A stretch of 61,304 nucleotides of DNA from Actinomycetes bacterium. Lineage in GTDB: Bacteria > Actinomycetota > Coriobacteriia > Anaerosomatales > Anaerosomataceae. The notes beneath the pieces are model-generated. The model was not told where the DNA came from, made no database searches, and saw nothing but the letters and a program-made list of their open reading frames with translations. The position numbers and the translations under genes were made by a program. Every line of letters starts with the position of its first letter. Position 1 is the first letter of the stretch. Location of the stretch: NCBI GenBank assembly GCA_021372825.1, contig JAJFTR010000077.1, forward strand, positions 1 through 61,304. The letters run 5' to 3'. Shown here piece by piece: positions 52,336 through 59,441 of this stretch.

Positions 52336-53670
52336 TTACTCGACTCCTTCTTCTTCTTGCGCCAACAGGGCCGCGAGCGCATCCCCGCCACTTGACGGAA
52401 GCGGACCCAGGCCCAGCTTCTTGCGCGCGGACGCCCGTGGCGTGCCGAGCACGCCCGTCTTCTCAAAGGTCTGATATGCCGAGACCACCTGCTCGGGACC
52501 GTTACCAGAGGCGATCGCGAGCTCCTTTAGGGTGCGGAACGTGTCGGCCATCCCGATGCGGCTGGGACACATCTCCTGGCACGTGTAGCACTCCAGGCAC
52601 TTCCACACTTGCGGGTCGGCGAGCACTTCGTCGATCTGCCCCAGTAGCAGGCGCTCCATGATCTCGGTCGGCTGGTACGCAGGGTCGACCTTGCATACCG
52701 GGCAGTCGTCCTTGCAGGCTTGGCAGTTCACGCACTTGGACAGAAGCGCCACATCCAAGAAGGAAGCGAGCCGGACCTTGTCGGCTTGGCGATCGTTCCA
52801 CTTCTCAAGGAAGGAATCCACCGGCACGCGGTGCATGTCGAGCCCGATCTCCTCGGGTGTGTGGCCGTAGCCGAGCGCAATGAGCTCGGAAAGATAGAAC
52901 ACAGGAACGTTGATGTCCTCTTTCGCTCTCTGAAGGGCTGCCTGGTTGAGGTCGAACTGCTGGAAGCAGCTCGGGCACACCACCACGAGTGCGTCGATCT
53001 TGTTGTTCTCAAGGTCGACCAGCTTGCGCCGGGCGAAGGCAAGCGAACCCTCGCGCTCGCCCACCCGGTCCAGGGCGTTCCCACAACACTGCATCTTGGT
53101 GGCGTAGTCGACGACTGTTGCGCCGAGCGACGCCACAAGCGCCTCCACTTTGGTGGGATTGAGAGGGTCGTCCCACCGCACCGCCGGGCTCGGACGCAGC
53201 AGGTGGCATCCGTAGTGGACCGCGATGCGCATACCCCAGAAAGGACGCGCCAGCCGAGAAGCCACCACCGAGGCGCCGACCTCATCGGACAACCACTCCG
53301 CCAGGTGCACTACCTTGAGCGCGCCCGAGTAGCGCAGGTCCTCCATCGCAAGCTTCTTGTTGATGGCCTCAGTCGCACGCCAGTCTGTGGAAAGGTGGCT
53401 CTGTGCCTCTTTGAACGTCGAGTAGCAGCCGTTGCAGGGGGTGAGCACATCCAGGCCCGCTCGCTCGACGATTGCGAGATTGCGCGCCGCCGTCATGTAG
53501 AAGACGTCCTCATCGGCGGCTTTCACGAGCACGCTCTCGGGACAGCAGGTGTGGCCGTCGAGCTCGTGGACGGTGGCGCCCAGGTCGTCGAACACCAACC
53601 GCGTCGCCTTCTCGATGAAAGGAAAGCGCGCCGGGATCGTGCACCCCCAGAACACCGCAAAATCCTTCAT
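52336..53670 (-). CDS. HdrB-HdrC fusion protein (heterodisulfide-reductase-like)
   Basis: A 444-residue fusion. The N-terminal 290 residues are HdrB-like with two cysteine-rich CCG domains: WGCTIP...HTCCPE...PCNGC and YGCHLL...QCCGNA...VVCPSC, which bind noncubane [4Fe-4S] clusters in HdrB. The C-terminal part is HdrC-like with two ferredoxin motifs, CVNCQACKDDCPVCK and CLECYTCQEMCP. It is the first gene of the glutamate synthase operon, 3 nt before the amidotransferase. HdrABC-type proteins handle disulfides or bifurcating electron flow; here an electron-supply role for glutamate synthase is inferred. ATG 53670 is chosen since the longer start at 53748 lies within the leader hairpins. Confidence 0.88.
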   Translation of the reverse strand: MKDFAVFWGCTIPARFPFIEKATRLVFDDLGATVHELDGHTCCPESVLVKAADEDVFYMTAARNLAIVERAGLDVLTPCNGCYSTFKEAQSHLSTDWRATEAINKKLAMEDLRYSGALKVVHLAEWLSDEVGASVVASRLARPFWGMRIAVHYGCHLLRPSPAVRWDDPLNPTKVEALVASLGATVVDYATKMQCCGNALDRVGEREGSLAFARRKLVDLENNKIDALVVVCPSCFQQFDLNQAALQRAKEDINVPVFYLSELIALGYGHTPEEIGLDMHRVPVDSFLEKWNDRQADKVRLASFLDVALLSKCVNCQACKDDCPVCKVDPAYQPTEIMERLLLGQIDEVLADPQVWKCLECYTCQEMCPSRIGMADTFRTLKELAIASGNGPEQVVSAYQTFEKTGVLGTPRASARKKLGLGPLPSSGGDALAALLAQEEEGVE

Positions 53671-53700
53671 GTGCCCCTGCCGATCGCTCGTGTCGTCCGG

Positions 53701-53783
53701 ACAAACAAAAACGCCCACCACGGGCCACTCGACCCGGGTGAGCGCCATTGCTCACATAGTCCTGTGACACATCGTCGTGTCAC
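53701..53783 (-). ncRNA. ANTAR-type dual-hairpin attenuator in the leader of hdrBC-glt
   Basis: On the minus strand, hairpin 1 is GTGACAC-GACGAT-GTGTCAC (53783-53764), a 7-bp stem with a six-base loop. After 8 nt, hairpin 2 is GTGAGC-AATGGC-GCTCAC (53755-53738), six-base loop with A at position 1 and G at position 4, as required for ANTAR recognition; loop 1 has G4 but G instead of A at position 1. A terminator follows: GCTCACC-CGGG (53743-53733), loop, CCCG-T-GGTGGGC (53724-53713), then GTTTTTGTTTGT. Its 5' arm is the 3' arm of hairpin 2, so the two are mutually exclusive. The ANTAR gene pdtaR lies immediately upstream. Confidence 0.85.
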
Positions 53784-53790
53784 CTCTCGC

Positions 53791-53831
53791 AGTCTATCAC
53801 GCGCAGCGTGATCGCGAAACCCATGGGAAAC
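53791..53831 (-). promoter_or_regulatory. Promoter of hdrBC-glt with putative GlnR box
   Basis: On the minus strand TTTCGC (53819-53814), a 17-nt spacer and an extended -10 TGA-TAGACT (core at 53796-53791) place the start near 53784, one base before hairpin 1. GAAAC-CCATGG-GAAAC (53816-53831 on the plus strand) covers the -35 and the bases upstream, matching the motif before glnA. Confidence 0.5.
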
Positions 53832-53905
53832 ATGGCACGCCGCTCCCGAACAGGTGCGATACCCACGAAGCATTCCCGCTCAGCTCGGCAGCGATGCTCT
53901 TCTCG

Positions 53906-54475
53906 CTACTCCTGCGCCTTCTCCGCCACGATGATGGCTTCGGCGACCTGCCTGAGTGTCATACGCCTGTCCATCGCGAGCTTCTGAAGACGCCGGAACG
54001 CTTCGGGCTCGGTAAGCCCCGTGGCCATCAGCGCTCCTTTGGCGCGATCGACCGCCTTGCGCGTCTCAAGCCGCGCGGCAAGATCGTCGATCTCAGCCTC
54101 AAGAGCACGCGCTTCGGTGAAGCGCGAGACGGCCACCTGCATCGCTGGGACGATATCCCGCTTCGTGAAAGGCTTCACGAGGTACGCCATCGCTCCCGCC
54201 GCGCTCGCGTCCTCCACATAGGTGGACTGGGAGAACGCCGTCACCATGACGACCGGCGCGAGCCGCTCGGCGTTGATGATGCGCGCCGCCTCGATACCGT
54301 CCATACCGGGCATCTTCACATCCATGAACACCACGTCGGGCCTGAGCTCGCGGGTCAGGGACACGGCCTCTTCGCCGTCGCGTGCCTCGCCAACCACCTG
54401 ATGTCCTTCCTCGGCGAGCATCTCGCGCAAGTCCATCCGGATGATGGCCTCGTCTTCGGCGATCACGACCCGCAT
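53906..54475 (-). CDS. pdtaR: ANTAR-domain response regulator (PdtaR-like antiterminator)
   Basis: A 189-residue protein. The N-terminal receiver is complete: acidic pocket VIAEDEA, phospho-acceptor Asp in [13 protein letters not shown], and Lys in YLVKPF. The C-terminal ANTAR domain reads [36 protein letters not shown], the RNA-binding three-helix fold that stabilises dual hexaloop hairpins and prevents termination. It is co-transcribed with pdtaS (3 nt gap) and stands directly upstream of an RNA with the expected target architecture. Confidence 0.93.
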   Translation of the reverse strand: MRVVIAEDEAIIRMDLREMLAEEGHQVVGEARDGEEAVSLTRELRPDVVFMDVKMPGMDGIEAARIINAERLAPVVMVTAFSQSTYVEDASAAGAMAYLVKPFTKRDIVPAMQVAVSRFTEARALEAEIDDLAARLETRKAVDRAKGALMATGLTEPEAFRRLQKLAMDRRMTLRQVAEAIIVAEKAQE

Positions 54476-54478
54476 GGC

Positions 54479-55900
54479 TCAGTCGTCCTCTCTGCTCGAC
54501 CGGCCGAGGGGAACACGGACGGTCACTGTCGCACCTCGTGCACGCGAGAACGCAAGCGTTCCTTGCAAGTCATCCTCCACCACGGTCTTGACTATCGCGA
54601 GCCCCAAGTTAGCCGAGGACTCTGGATCGAAGGTCTCCGGAAGTCCCGCCCCGTCGTCACGGACGACGAGATGCAGCTCGTCAGGGAGCTGCCGCATCGC
54701 CACCGTCACGCGGCCAGACGGCCGGTCTGCGACACCGTGTTCGATGGCGTTGTGAACGAGTTCCGCACAGACGAGCGCGAGCGACGTGGCAGTTGACGCG
54801 GGGATCAGCCCGATCTCGCCTTCGACGTCAACGCTCACCTCGGAGTCGCCTGCCATACTCCGTCGCACCATATCAACGACGGTGCGCGCGACAGCGGTGA
54901 AATCGACGGACTCCTCAGTGGCCGTGGCGAGCATCTCGTGAACAACGGCCATGGACGACACGCGTTCGACGGCCTCAGCCAAGGCTCGCGCCGCTTCCTC
55001 ACTCGTCGTGCGACGGGCCTGGATACGCAGGAGCGAGGCAATCGTCTGCAGGTTGTTCTTCACTCGATGATGGACTTCGCGGATCGTCGCCTCCTTCACT
55101 CGAATCTCCTGCTCGCGCCTTCGAACGTCAGTGATGTCCAAGACGAGCACACAAGCCCCCGGGTCGAATCCGATCGTGCGGAACCGCAGCACACGGCCCC
55201 CAACCTCGAGAGTGACCGCTCGCGCGCCCTTCGTGTGGAGCACGGGCGCGATCGCCGTTGCTCCGCCCGGAAGCGCCGCCGCTTCCCTTCCCACGGGCGC
55301 ACCGTCGAGACCAGCCAGCCTCATGATGTTGACAGCGTTAGGGCTGGCGTAGCACACGATACCCGCGCCGTCGACCTCCATGATGCCGTCTCCCGCGCGA
55401 CGCACGGTGGTGAAGGGTTCTCCGGAGTCGATGTCGATGATGGGCCCGCATGCGAGCAGCCCGACCACTCGCTCTGCCAGAGACATGAAAGCGATCTCCA
55501 TCGCGCCGGGCGATTCAGTCACTTGCTCGACGACGTCACGGATGACCACACCCGCCGGTCGGCCATCCGTCATGACAGGCCGCGCAGAGGTGTGATAGCC
55601 GATACCGCGCGTGACCCGCCGACGGGTACCGATGACGGCGACCACGTGTTCGAAAGCGTCGTATGCCTCCGGCTCGTCACTTCGAGCGAGAAGCTGACCG
55701 GCCCGGCTGGCCGCGACTGCCGCGACCGCAGTGACCGGCCGTGCGTCTGCCACCACCCGAAGGGCGTGACCGTCGGGTATCGCAAGCGCCACATCGCCAT
55801 ACCCTAGGTCTGCGACAAGCTGCAGGTTCTCCGCCACGTTCGCGAGATGCGGCCCGAGTGGGCTCTGCGTGTGACCGGTCTGTAGGGAGTTCGTGTCCAT
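54479..55900 (-). CDS. pdtaS: Sensor histidine kinase of the HisKA_2 group (PdtaS-like)
   Basis: A 473-residue soluble kinase without evident transmembrane segments. An N-terminal GAF-like domain (about residues 15-150) and a PAS-like domain (about 160-275, DGIMEVDGAGIVCYASPNAV) precede the phospho-acceptor helix EVHHRVKNNLQTIASLLRIQAR and the HATPase (CAELVHNAIEHG, DDGAGLP, LGLAIVKTV). The acceptor is the His in HHRVKNNLQ. It should phosphorylate PdtaR. A TATAAT lies 6 nt before the ATG, so the message is probably leaderless. The sensed signal is unknown; its target here suggests a nitrogen or redox cue. Confidence 0.92.
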   Translation of the reverse strand: MDTNSLQTGHTQSPLGPHLANVAENLQLVADLGYGDVALAIPDGHALRVVADARPVTAVAAVAASRAGQLLARSDEPEAYDAFEHVVAVIGTRRRVTRGIGYHTSARPVMTDGRPAGVVIRDVVEQVTESPGAMEIAFMSLAERVVGLLACGPIIDIDSGEPFTTVRRAGDGIMEVDGAGIVCYASPNAVNIMRLAGLDGAPVGREAAALPGGATAIAPVLHTKGARAVTLEVGGRVLRFRTIGFDPGACVLVLDITDVRRREQEIRVKEATIREVHHRVKNNLQTIASLLRIQARRTTSEEAARALAEAVERVSSMAVVHEMLATATEESVDFTAVARTVVDMVRRSMAGDSEVSVDVEGEIGLIPASTATSLALVCAELVHNAIEHGVADRPSGRVTVAMRQLPDELHLVVRDDGAGLPETFDPESSANLGLAIVKTVVEDDLQGTLAFSRARGATVTVRVPLGRSSREDD

Positions 55901-55912
55901 GGGTCGATTATA
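55901..55912 (-). promoter_or_regulatory. Consensus -10 of the pdtaS-pdtaR promoter
   Basis: TATAAT (55912-55907 on the minus strand) is a perfect -10, ending 6 nt before the pdtaS ATG. No good -35 and no ribosome-binding site are seen, which fits a leaderless transcript. Confidence 0.55.
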
Positions 55913-56062
55913 CGGGAGCCGGCATCACTCGGCGTGACAGAGACGGCGCTTCTTCGCCCGCGTCGGGCGAGAAGAACATGCCGCTCATCGCCAAATACTA
56001 ACCATTCATCCGCATGGGACCGATACTCGAGATGACGCACAGCATGCGACAGGAGCCCGCCT

Positions 56063-57388
56063 GTGGACCAGGACTTGGAGCGCGTACTCGATCGCCAACG
56101 CCAACTGCAGACTCTGTCCTACATCATCATCATGGCGCTACTCACCATCGTTGGCGTGCTCGTGTATGCGCTCGCGAGACAAGCGATGCTGGCGGATCTG
56201 TGGCTTGCGCGAAACGAGGTGCTCCGTAGCGCTGTTCCCGGTCTCCTCCTCATGGTGATCCTGTACATGATCGATCAACATCAGCGGCTCAGGCGGCAGC
56301 TCACGAAGATCCACGATGACCTTGAGGTCACCACATCCAAGCTTCAGGCTTCTGTGGACAGGCTCTCGTTCGCCCACCGAGCCGCCGAAGCGATGAGTTC
56401 TCTTACCGCCCGTAACGGACTCGACCAGGTGCTTCACGAAGCGCTGGAGCGATTCAACGTGGATGCGGTGGCACTCGTGTCAGACGACATCCGGCTTGTC
56501 ACGCGTGCCGCGGCCGCCAGAAACGACGCACATCTCGTCATCGAGCAGGCGGCGCTCGAGGCGGTACGTGCGGGTGCGCCTCTTCGCTACGACCCGCCGG
56601 ACTCCGGCACGCACGCGCTCGCAGTGCCGCTCCACATCGATGGGAAGCTGTCGTCGGTGCTCTGTGTCTGGCGAGCATCGGAGCCGTTCTACGAGCAAGA
56701 CCTAGAGGGCGTCGAACTCGTTGCGCACATCATCCAGATCAGCCTGGAGAACGACCAGCTCCTGGAGCGGACTCGCGCGCAACTGTACGGCACCCTCATG
56801 GCGCTCGCGGAGCTTGTAGGCCTCCGTCGCCCTGACTATGAAGACCACGCAGCCAAGGTTGCAGAACTTGCAGTGAGCACTGGCATCATGCTCGGACTCA
56901 CCACGCAGGAGATTGCGGATCTTAGGGTGGCCTCCGTGCTCCATGACGTGGGTATGCTGGAGGCGCCTGACGCCATCACGCGTACCGACCGTCCTCTCAC
57001 GCCCGCCGAAGAGGCGACGATACGGCGTCACCCCGCTGCAGGTGCGAGAATCCTGACGACCGCACGCCTCGACGAGAAGATCAAAGAGGCGGTGTTATGT
57101 CATCATGAGCGATTGGACGGCTCTGGGTATCCTTCTGGTCTTAAGGGTGACGCGATCCCATTGAGTGCGCGCATCATCGGCGTATGCGACACCTACGTCG
57201 CGCTCACCTCCGAGCGTCCGTATCGGCACGCACTCAGCGAACGCGCGGCCTTCGCGGAGGTCCAGCGCGCAGCCGGAAGACTCTTCGATCCTCGCGTTGT
57301 CGATGCGCTCGGCGTGGTGACGGGGAACATCCGAGCCGGCGCGGCTGTCGGTGACGAGCTCGCCCTCATGCTCGGCCAGGTCGGTTGA
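56063..57388 (+). CDS. Membrane GAF-HD-GYP protein (probable cyclic-di-GMP phosphodiesterase)
   Basis: A 441-residue protein with two N-terminal transmembrane segments (IIIMALLTIVGVLVYAL and VPGLLLMVILYMI), a short coiled coil, a GAF domain (about 110-235) and a C-terminal HD-GYP domain. Metal residues are visible: RPDYEDHAAKVAELA, SVLHDVGML (HD) and CHHERLDGSGYPSGLKG (GYP). It should hydrolyse cyclic-di-GMP or a related dinucleotide. GTG 56063 follows AGGAG. It is divergent from pdtaS with 162 nt between, which hold the pdtaS promoter and nothing else I recognise. Confidence 0.88.
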   Translation: MDQDLERVLDRQRQLQTLSYIIIMALLTIVGVLVYALARQAMLADLWLARNEVLRSAVPGLLLMVILYMIDQHQRLRRQLTKIHDDLEVTTSKLQASVDRLSFAHRAAEAMSSLTARNGLDQVLHEALERFNVDAVALVSDDIRLVTRAAAARNDAHLVIEQAALEAVRAGAPLRYDPPDSGTHALAVPLHIDGKLSSVLCVWRASEPFYEQDLEGVELVAHIIQISLENDQLLERTRAQLYGTLMALAELVGLRRPDYEDHAAKVAELAVSTGIMLGLTTQEIADLRVASVLHDVGMLEAPDAITRTDRPLTPAEEATIRRHPAAGARILTTARLDEKIKEAVLCHHERLDGSGYPSGLKGDAIPLSARIIGVCDTYVALTSERPYRHALSERAAFAEVQRAAGRLFDPRVVDALGVVTGNIRAGAAVGDELALMLGQVG

Positions 57389-57523
57389 GTGGATCGTGCA
57401 GCGGGGCGTGTTGATGAGAACCGCGCTGCGAGCCCGTGAGTCCTCTTCTCGGTGCGCCTTCCATCATCCTGATATGATACGTATGCGCGCTGTCGAGGGC
57501 GTCCAGGGGAGGGAGCGACGAGG

Positions 57524-58084
57524 GTGTCATCTTCGACGTATGTCTACGCATACGTAGCCTTCGCAGCCGTGTATCTCGTCTCGGCCATGGCCTTCGTGGT
57601 GAACGCTTTGCGGGTGTCCACCGCACTCTCACGGAATCGAACCGCCGTGGAAAGGCCGCGCCTCGGTGAGGCGACGCCGCCGCCCAGCTCATCAGTGGCC
57701 CGCATAGAGCGACTCCTCGGCTACACGCAGCTCGCGACGCTCCTTCCGCTGGCATACATCGTTGGTTCCGCTTTTCTCGGTTCACGGATACTCAAGGGCG
57801 CCGGACCGCGAGCGATCAACATCCTTTGGCTTGCATTCACCGTCGTCGCCTGCCTGGCGGCAGTGTTCCTTGCCGCACGGGGAGTCCACGAATCGCGAGC
57901 ACTCTCCAGAGCGGCTTTCGTGACAGATGAAAGCCGCCGGCCAGCGGACTTCTACCAGAGAGTAGGTGTCCGGCTCGGACTGAGCGCCGCCTTGCTCACA
58001 CTCGTGGCGGTGTTCATGCTTCTGAATCTGTTCTCAGTGCTGGGCGATCTCGACAGCGTGCTCACCGCACGGTACGTTCTCTGA
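57524..58084 (+). CDS. Four-helix membrane protein, function unknown
   Basis: A 186-residue protein with hydrophobic segments near residues 5-30, 66-88, 98-118 and 150-172, and a basic loop after the first. I do not recognise a family. The GTG start follows GGGAG eight bases upstream, and TATGAT at 57473-57478 is a possible -10. The frame is well kept in a region without other coding potential, and a tRNA-Leu follows. Confidence 0.65.
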   Translation: MSSSTYVYAYVAFAAVYLVSAMAFVVNALRVSTALSRNRTAVERPRLGEATPPPSSSVARIERLLGYTQLATLLPLAYIVGSAFLGSRILKGAGPRAINILWLAFTVVACLAAVFLAARGVHESRALSRAAFVTDESRRPADFYQRVGVRLGLSAALLTLVAVFMLLNLFSVLGDLDSVLTARYVL

Positions 58085-58115
58085 TCGGGCCGATCCTCCC
58101 GCATCTCATCGGGCC

Positions 58116-58139
58116 TGCTATAATCCGCATTCGTGCGGA
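58116..58139 (+). promoter_or_regulatory. Extended -10 promoter of tRNA-Leu(CAA)
   Basis: TGC-TATAAT (58116-58124) is an extended, consensus -10 with only a weak -35. It overlaps a 6-bp hairpin TCCGCA-TTCG-TGCGGA (58124-58139) capped by a UUCG-type tetraloop; the expected start lies within that repeat, so the hairpin may be mostly a DNA feature. Confidence 0.5.
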
Positions 58140-58149
58140 AGCACATGAT

Positions 58150-58236
58150 GCCCGGGTGGCGGAACAGGCAGACGCGCCGGTCTCAAAAACCGGTGGCCGA
58201 AAGGCCGTGCGGGTTCGATCCCCGCCCCGGGCACCA
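58150..58236 (+). tRNA. tRNA-Leu (anticodon CAA)
   Basis: Acceptor stem GCCCGGG/CCCGGGC with an encoded CCA end, T-arm GGGTTCGATCCCC, long variable arm (GGCCGAAAGGCC) and anticodon loop CTCAAAA between CCGGT and ACCGG identify a class II leucine tRNA reading UUG. This one encodes CCA, unlike tRNA-Leu(GAG) in the same window. Confidence 0.96.
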
Positions 58237-58336
58237 ATAGACCATCCGTGGTCTTCGCGGACTCTGCAGCCTGCCTCCCCTGATGACACGCGAAGAGGCA
58301 TAATCTCTACAGGAGTGAAGGGCGTAAGGGGTTTCC

Positions 58337-59362
58337 ATGGAAGGCGACGGCAAGTCCGATACGCTCATCGAGTCGCTGCCCAAGGCAGAGCTGCACGTGC
58401 ACCTCGAAGGGACTCTCGAACCCGAGTCGATGCTTGCCTTCGCGGAGCGCAACCGGATATCGATCCCCTACGACGACGTCGATGACATCCGCCGCGCATA
58501 TGAGTTCGAAGACCTGAGCTCGTTCCTCGACGTGTACTACGCAGGGATGAGTGTGCTCGCCACCGAGCAGGACTTCTACGATCTCACGTGGTCGTACCTC
58601 ACGCGGGCCGCCATGGAGAACATCGTCCACGTCGAGCCGTTCTTCGACCCCCAGGCACACCTCTCCCGCGGTGTCCCCTTCGGCGTCGTGCTTGCAGGCA
58701 TCCTGCTCGCTTTGGAGGACGCCGAAGCCGACTTTGGCATCACGTACCGCCTCATCATGTGCTTCCTCCGCGACCAGCCTGCCGATGAGGCGCTGCACGT
58801 GCTGGAGACAGCGAGGCTCTACGGCCACCGTATCAGCGGGGTCGGACTCGACTCGGCAGAAGCCGGCTTTCCTCCTGGGCCTTTCGCGAGCGTGTTCGCA
58901 CAGGCCGCCTCCCTCGGCCTGCACCGCGTCGCCCACGCCGGTGAGGAGGGTCCTGCGAGCTACATAACAGACGCGCTCGACCTGCTCGGCGCCGAACGCA
59001 TCGACCACGGAGTGAGGTGCCTCGAGGACCCCGTCCTCGTCGATCGGCTGGTCCGAGAGCAGGTCCCTCTCACGGTCTGTCCGCTCTCCAACGTGAAACT
59101 GCGCGTTTTCGATTCGCTGGCCGAGCACCCTCTTAGACGCATGCTGGAGGCGGGGCTGCTCGTCACCGTCAACTCGGATGACCCCGCCTACTTCGGCGGC
59201 TATTTGTGTGAGAACTACCGGGCGATGCACGCGTCAGGAGGTCTGACGCGCGAAGACGTCATCACCCTTGCGAAGAACTCCTTCCGCGCATCCTTCCTTC
59301 CCGATGAGGAGAAGCTGGCACACATCCAGCATGTAGAAGAGGTCGCAGCGGCTCAGCGATGA
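58337..59362 (+). CDS. Adenine/adenosine deaminase family enzyme
   Basis: A 341-residue metal-dependent deaminase. The N-terminal zinc motif is PKAELHVHLEGTLEPE; further sites are EPFFDPQAHLSRGVPF, HAGEEGP (His and Glu of the active site), RIDHGVRC and VTVNSDDPAYFGGY with the zinc-binding Asp pair. The FFDPQ and SDDPAYFGGY variants resemble the adenine-deaminase-like branch more than classical adenosine deaminase; either converts an amino-purine to its oxo form in purine salvage. AAGGGG precedes the ATG. Confidence 0.88.
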   Translation: MEGDGKSDTLIESLPKAELHVHLEGTLEPESMLAFAERNRISIPYDDVDDIRRAYEFEDLSSFLDVYYAGMSVLATEQDFYDLTWSYLTRAAMENIVHVEPFFDPQAHLSRGVPFGVVLAGILLALEDAEADFGITYRLIMCFLRDQPADEALHVLETARLYGHRISGVGLDSAEAGFPPGPFASVFAQAASLGLHRVAHAGEEGPASYITDALDLLGAERIDHGVRCLEDPVLVDRLVREQVPLTVCPLSNVKLRVFDSLAEHPLRRMLEAGLLVTVNSDDPAYFGGYLCENYRAMHASGGLTREDVITLAKNSFRASFLPDEEKLAHIQHVEEVAAAQR

Positions 59363-59378
59363 GTGACCGAACACGCGT

Positions 59379-59435
59379 TCGACAGTCGCGATGCGTGCTG
59401 GTACACTCCGATACGAACATCCGTTCGTATCGGAG
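59379..59435 (+). promoter_or_regulatory. LexA box and promoter of the UvrD-like helicase
   Basis: TCGACA (59379-59384), a 17-nt spacer and TACACT (59402-59407) form the promoter. The SOS box CGAAC-ATCC-GTTCG (59414-59427) sits at the expected start site. It is the core of a longer 13-bp inverted repeat (59407-59435) whose 3' arm contains CGGAG of the ribosome-binding site, so the mRNA hairpin may also mask translation. Confidence 0.85.
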
Positions 59436-59441
59436 GACGCC

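Noticed and set aside
53671-53748. A longer N-terminus for the HdrBC protein (start at 53748)
   Set aside because: The extra 26 codons lie in the ANTAR hairpin/terminator region; the HdrB fold begins at ATG 53670, which has AGGGG upstream.
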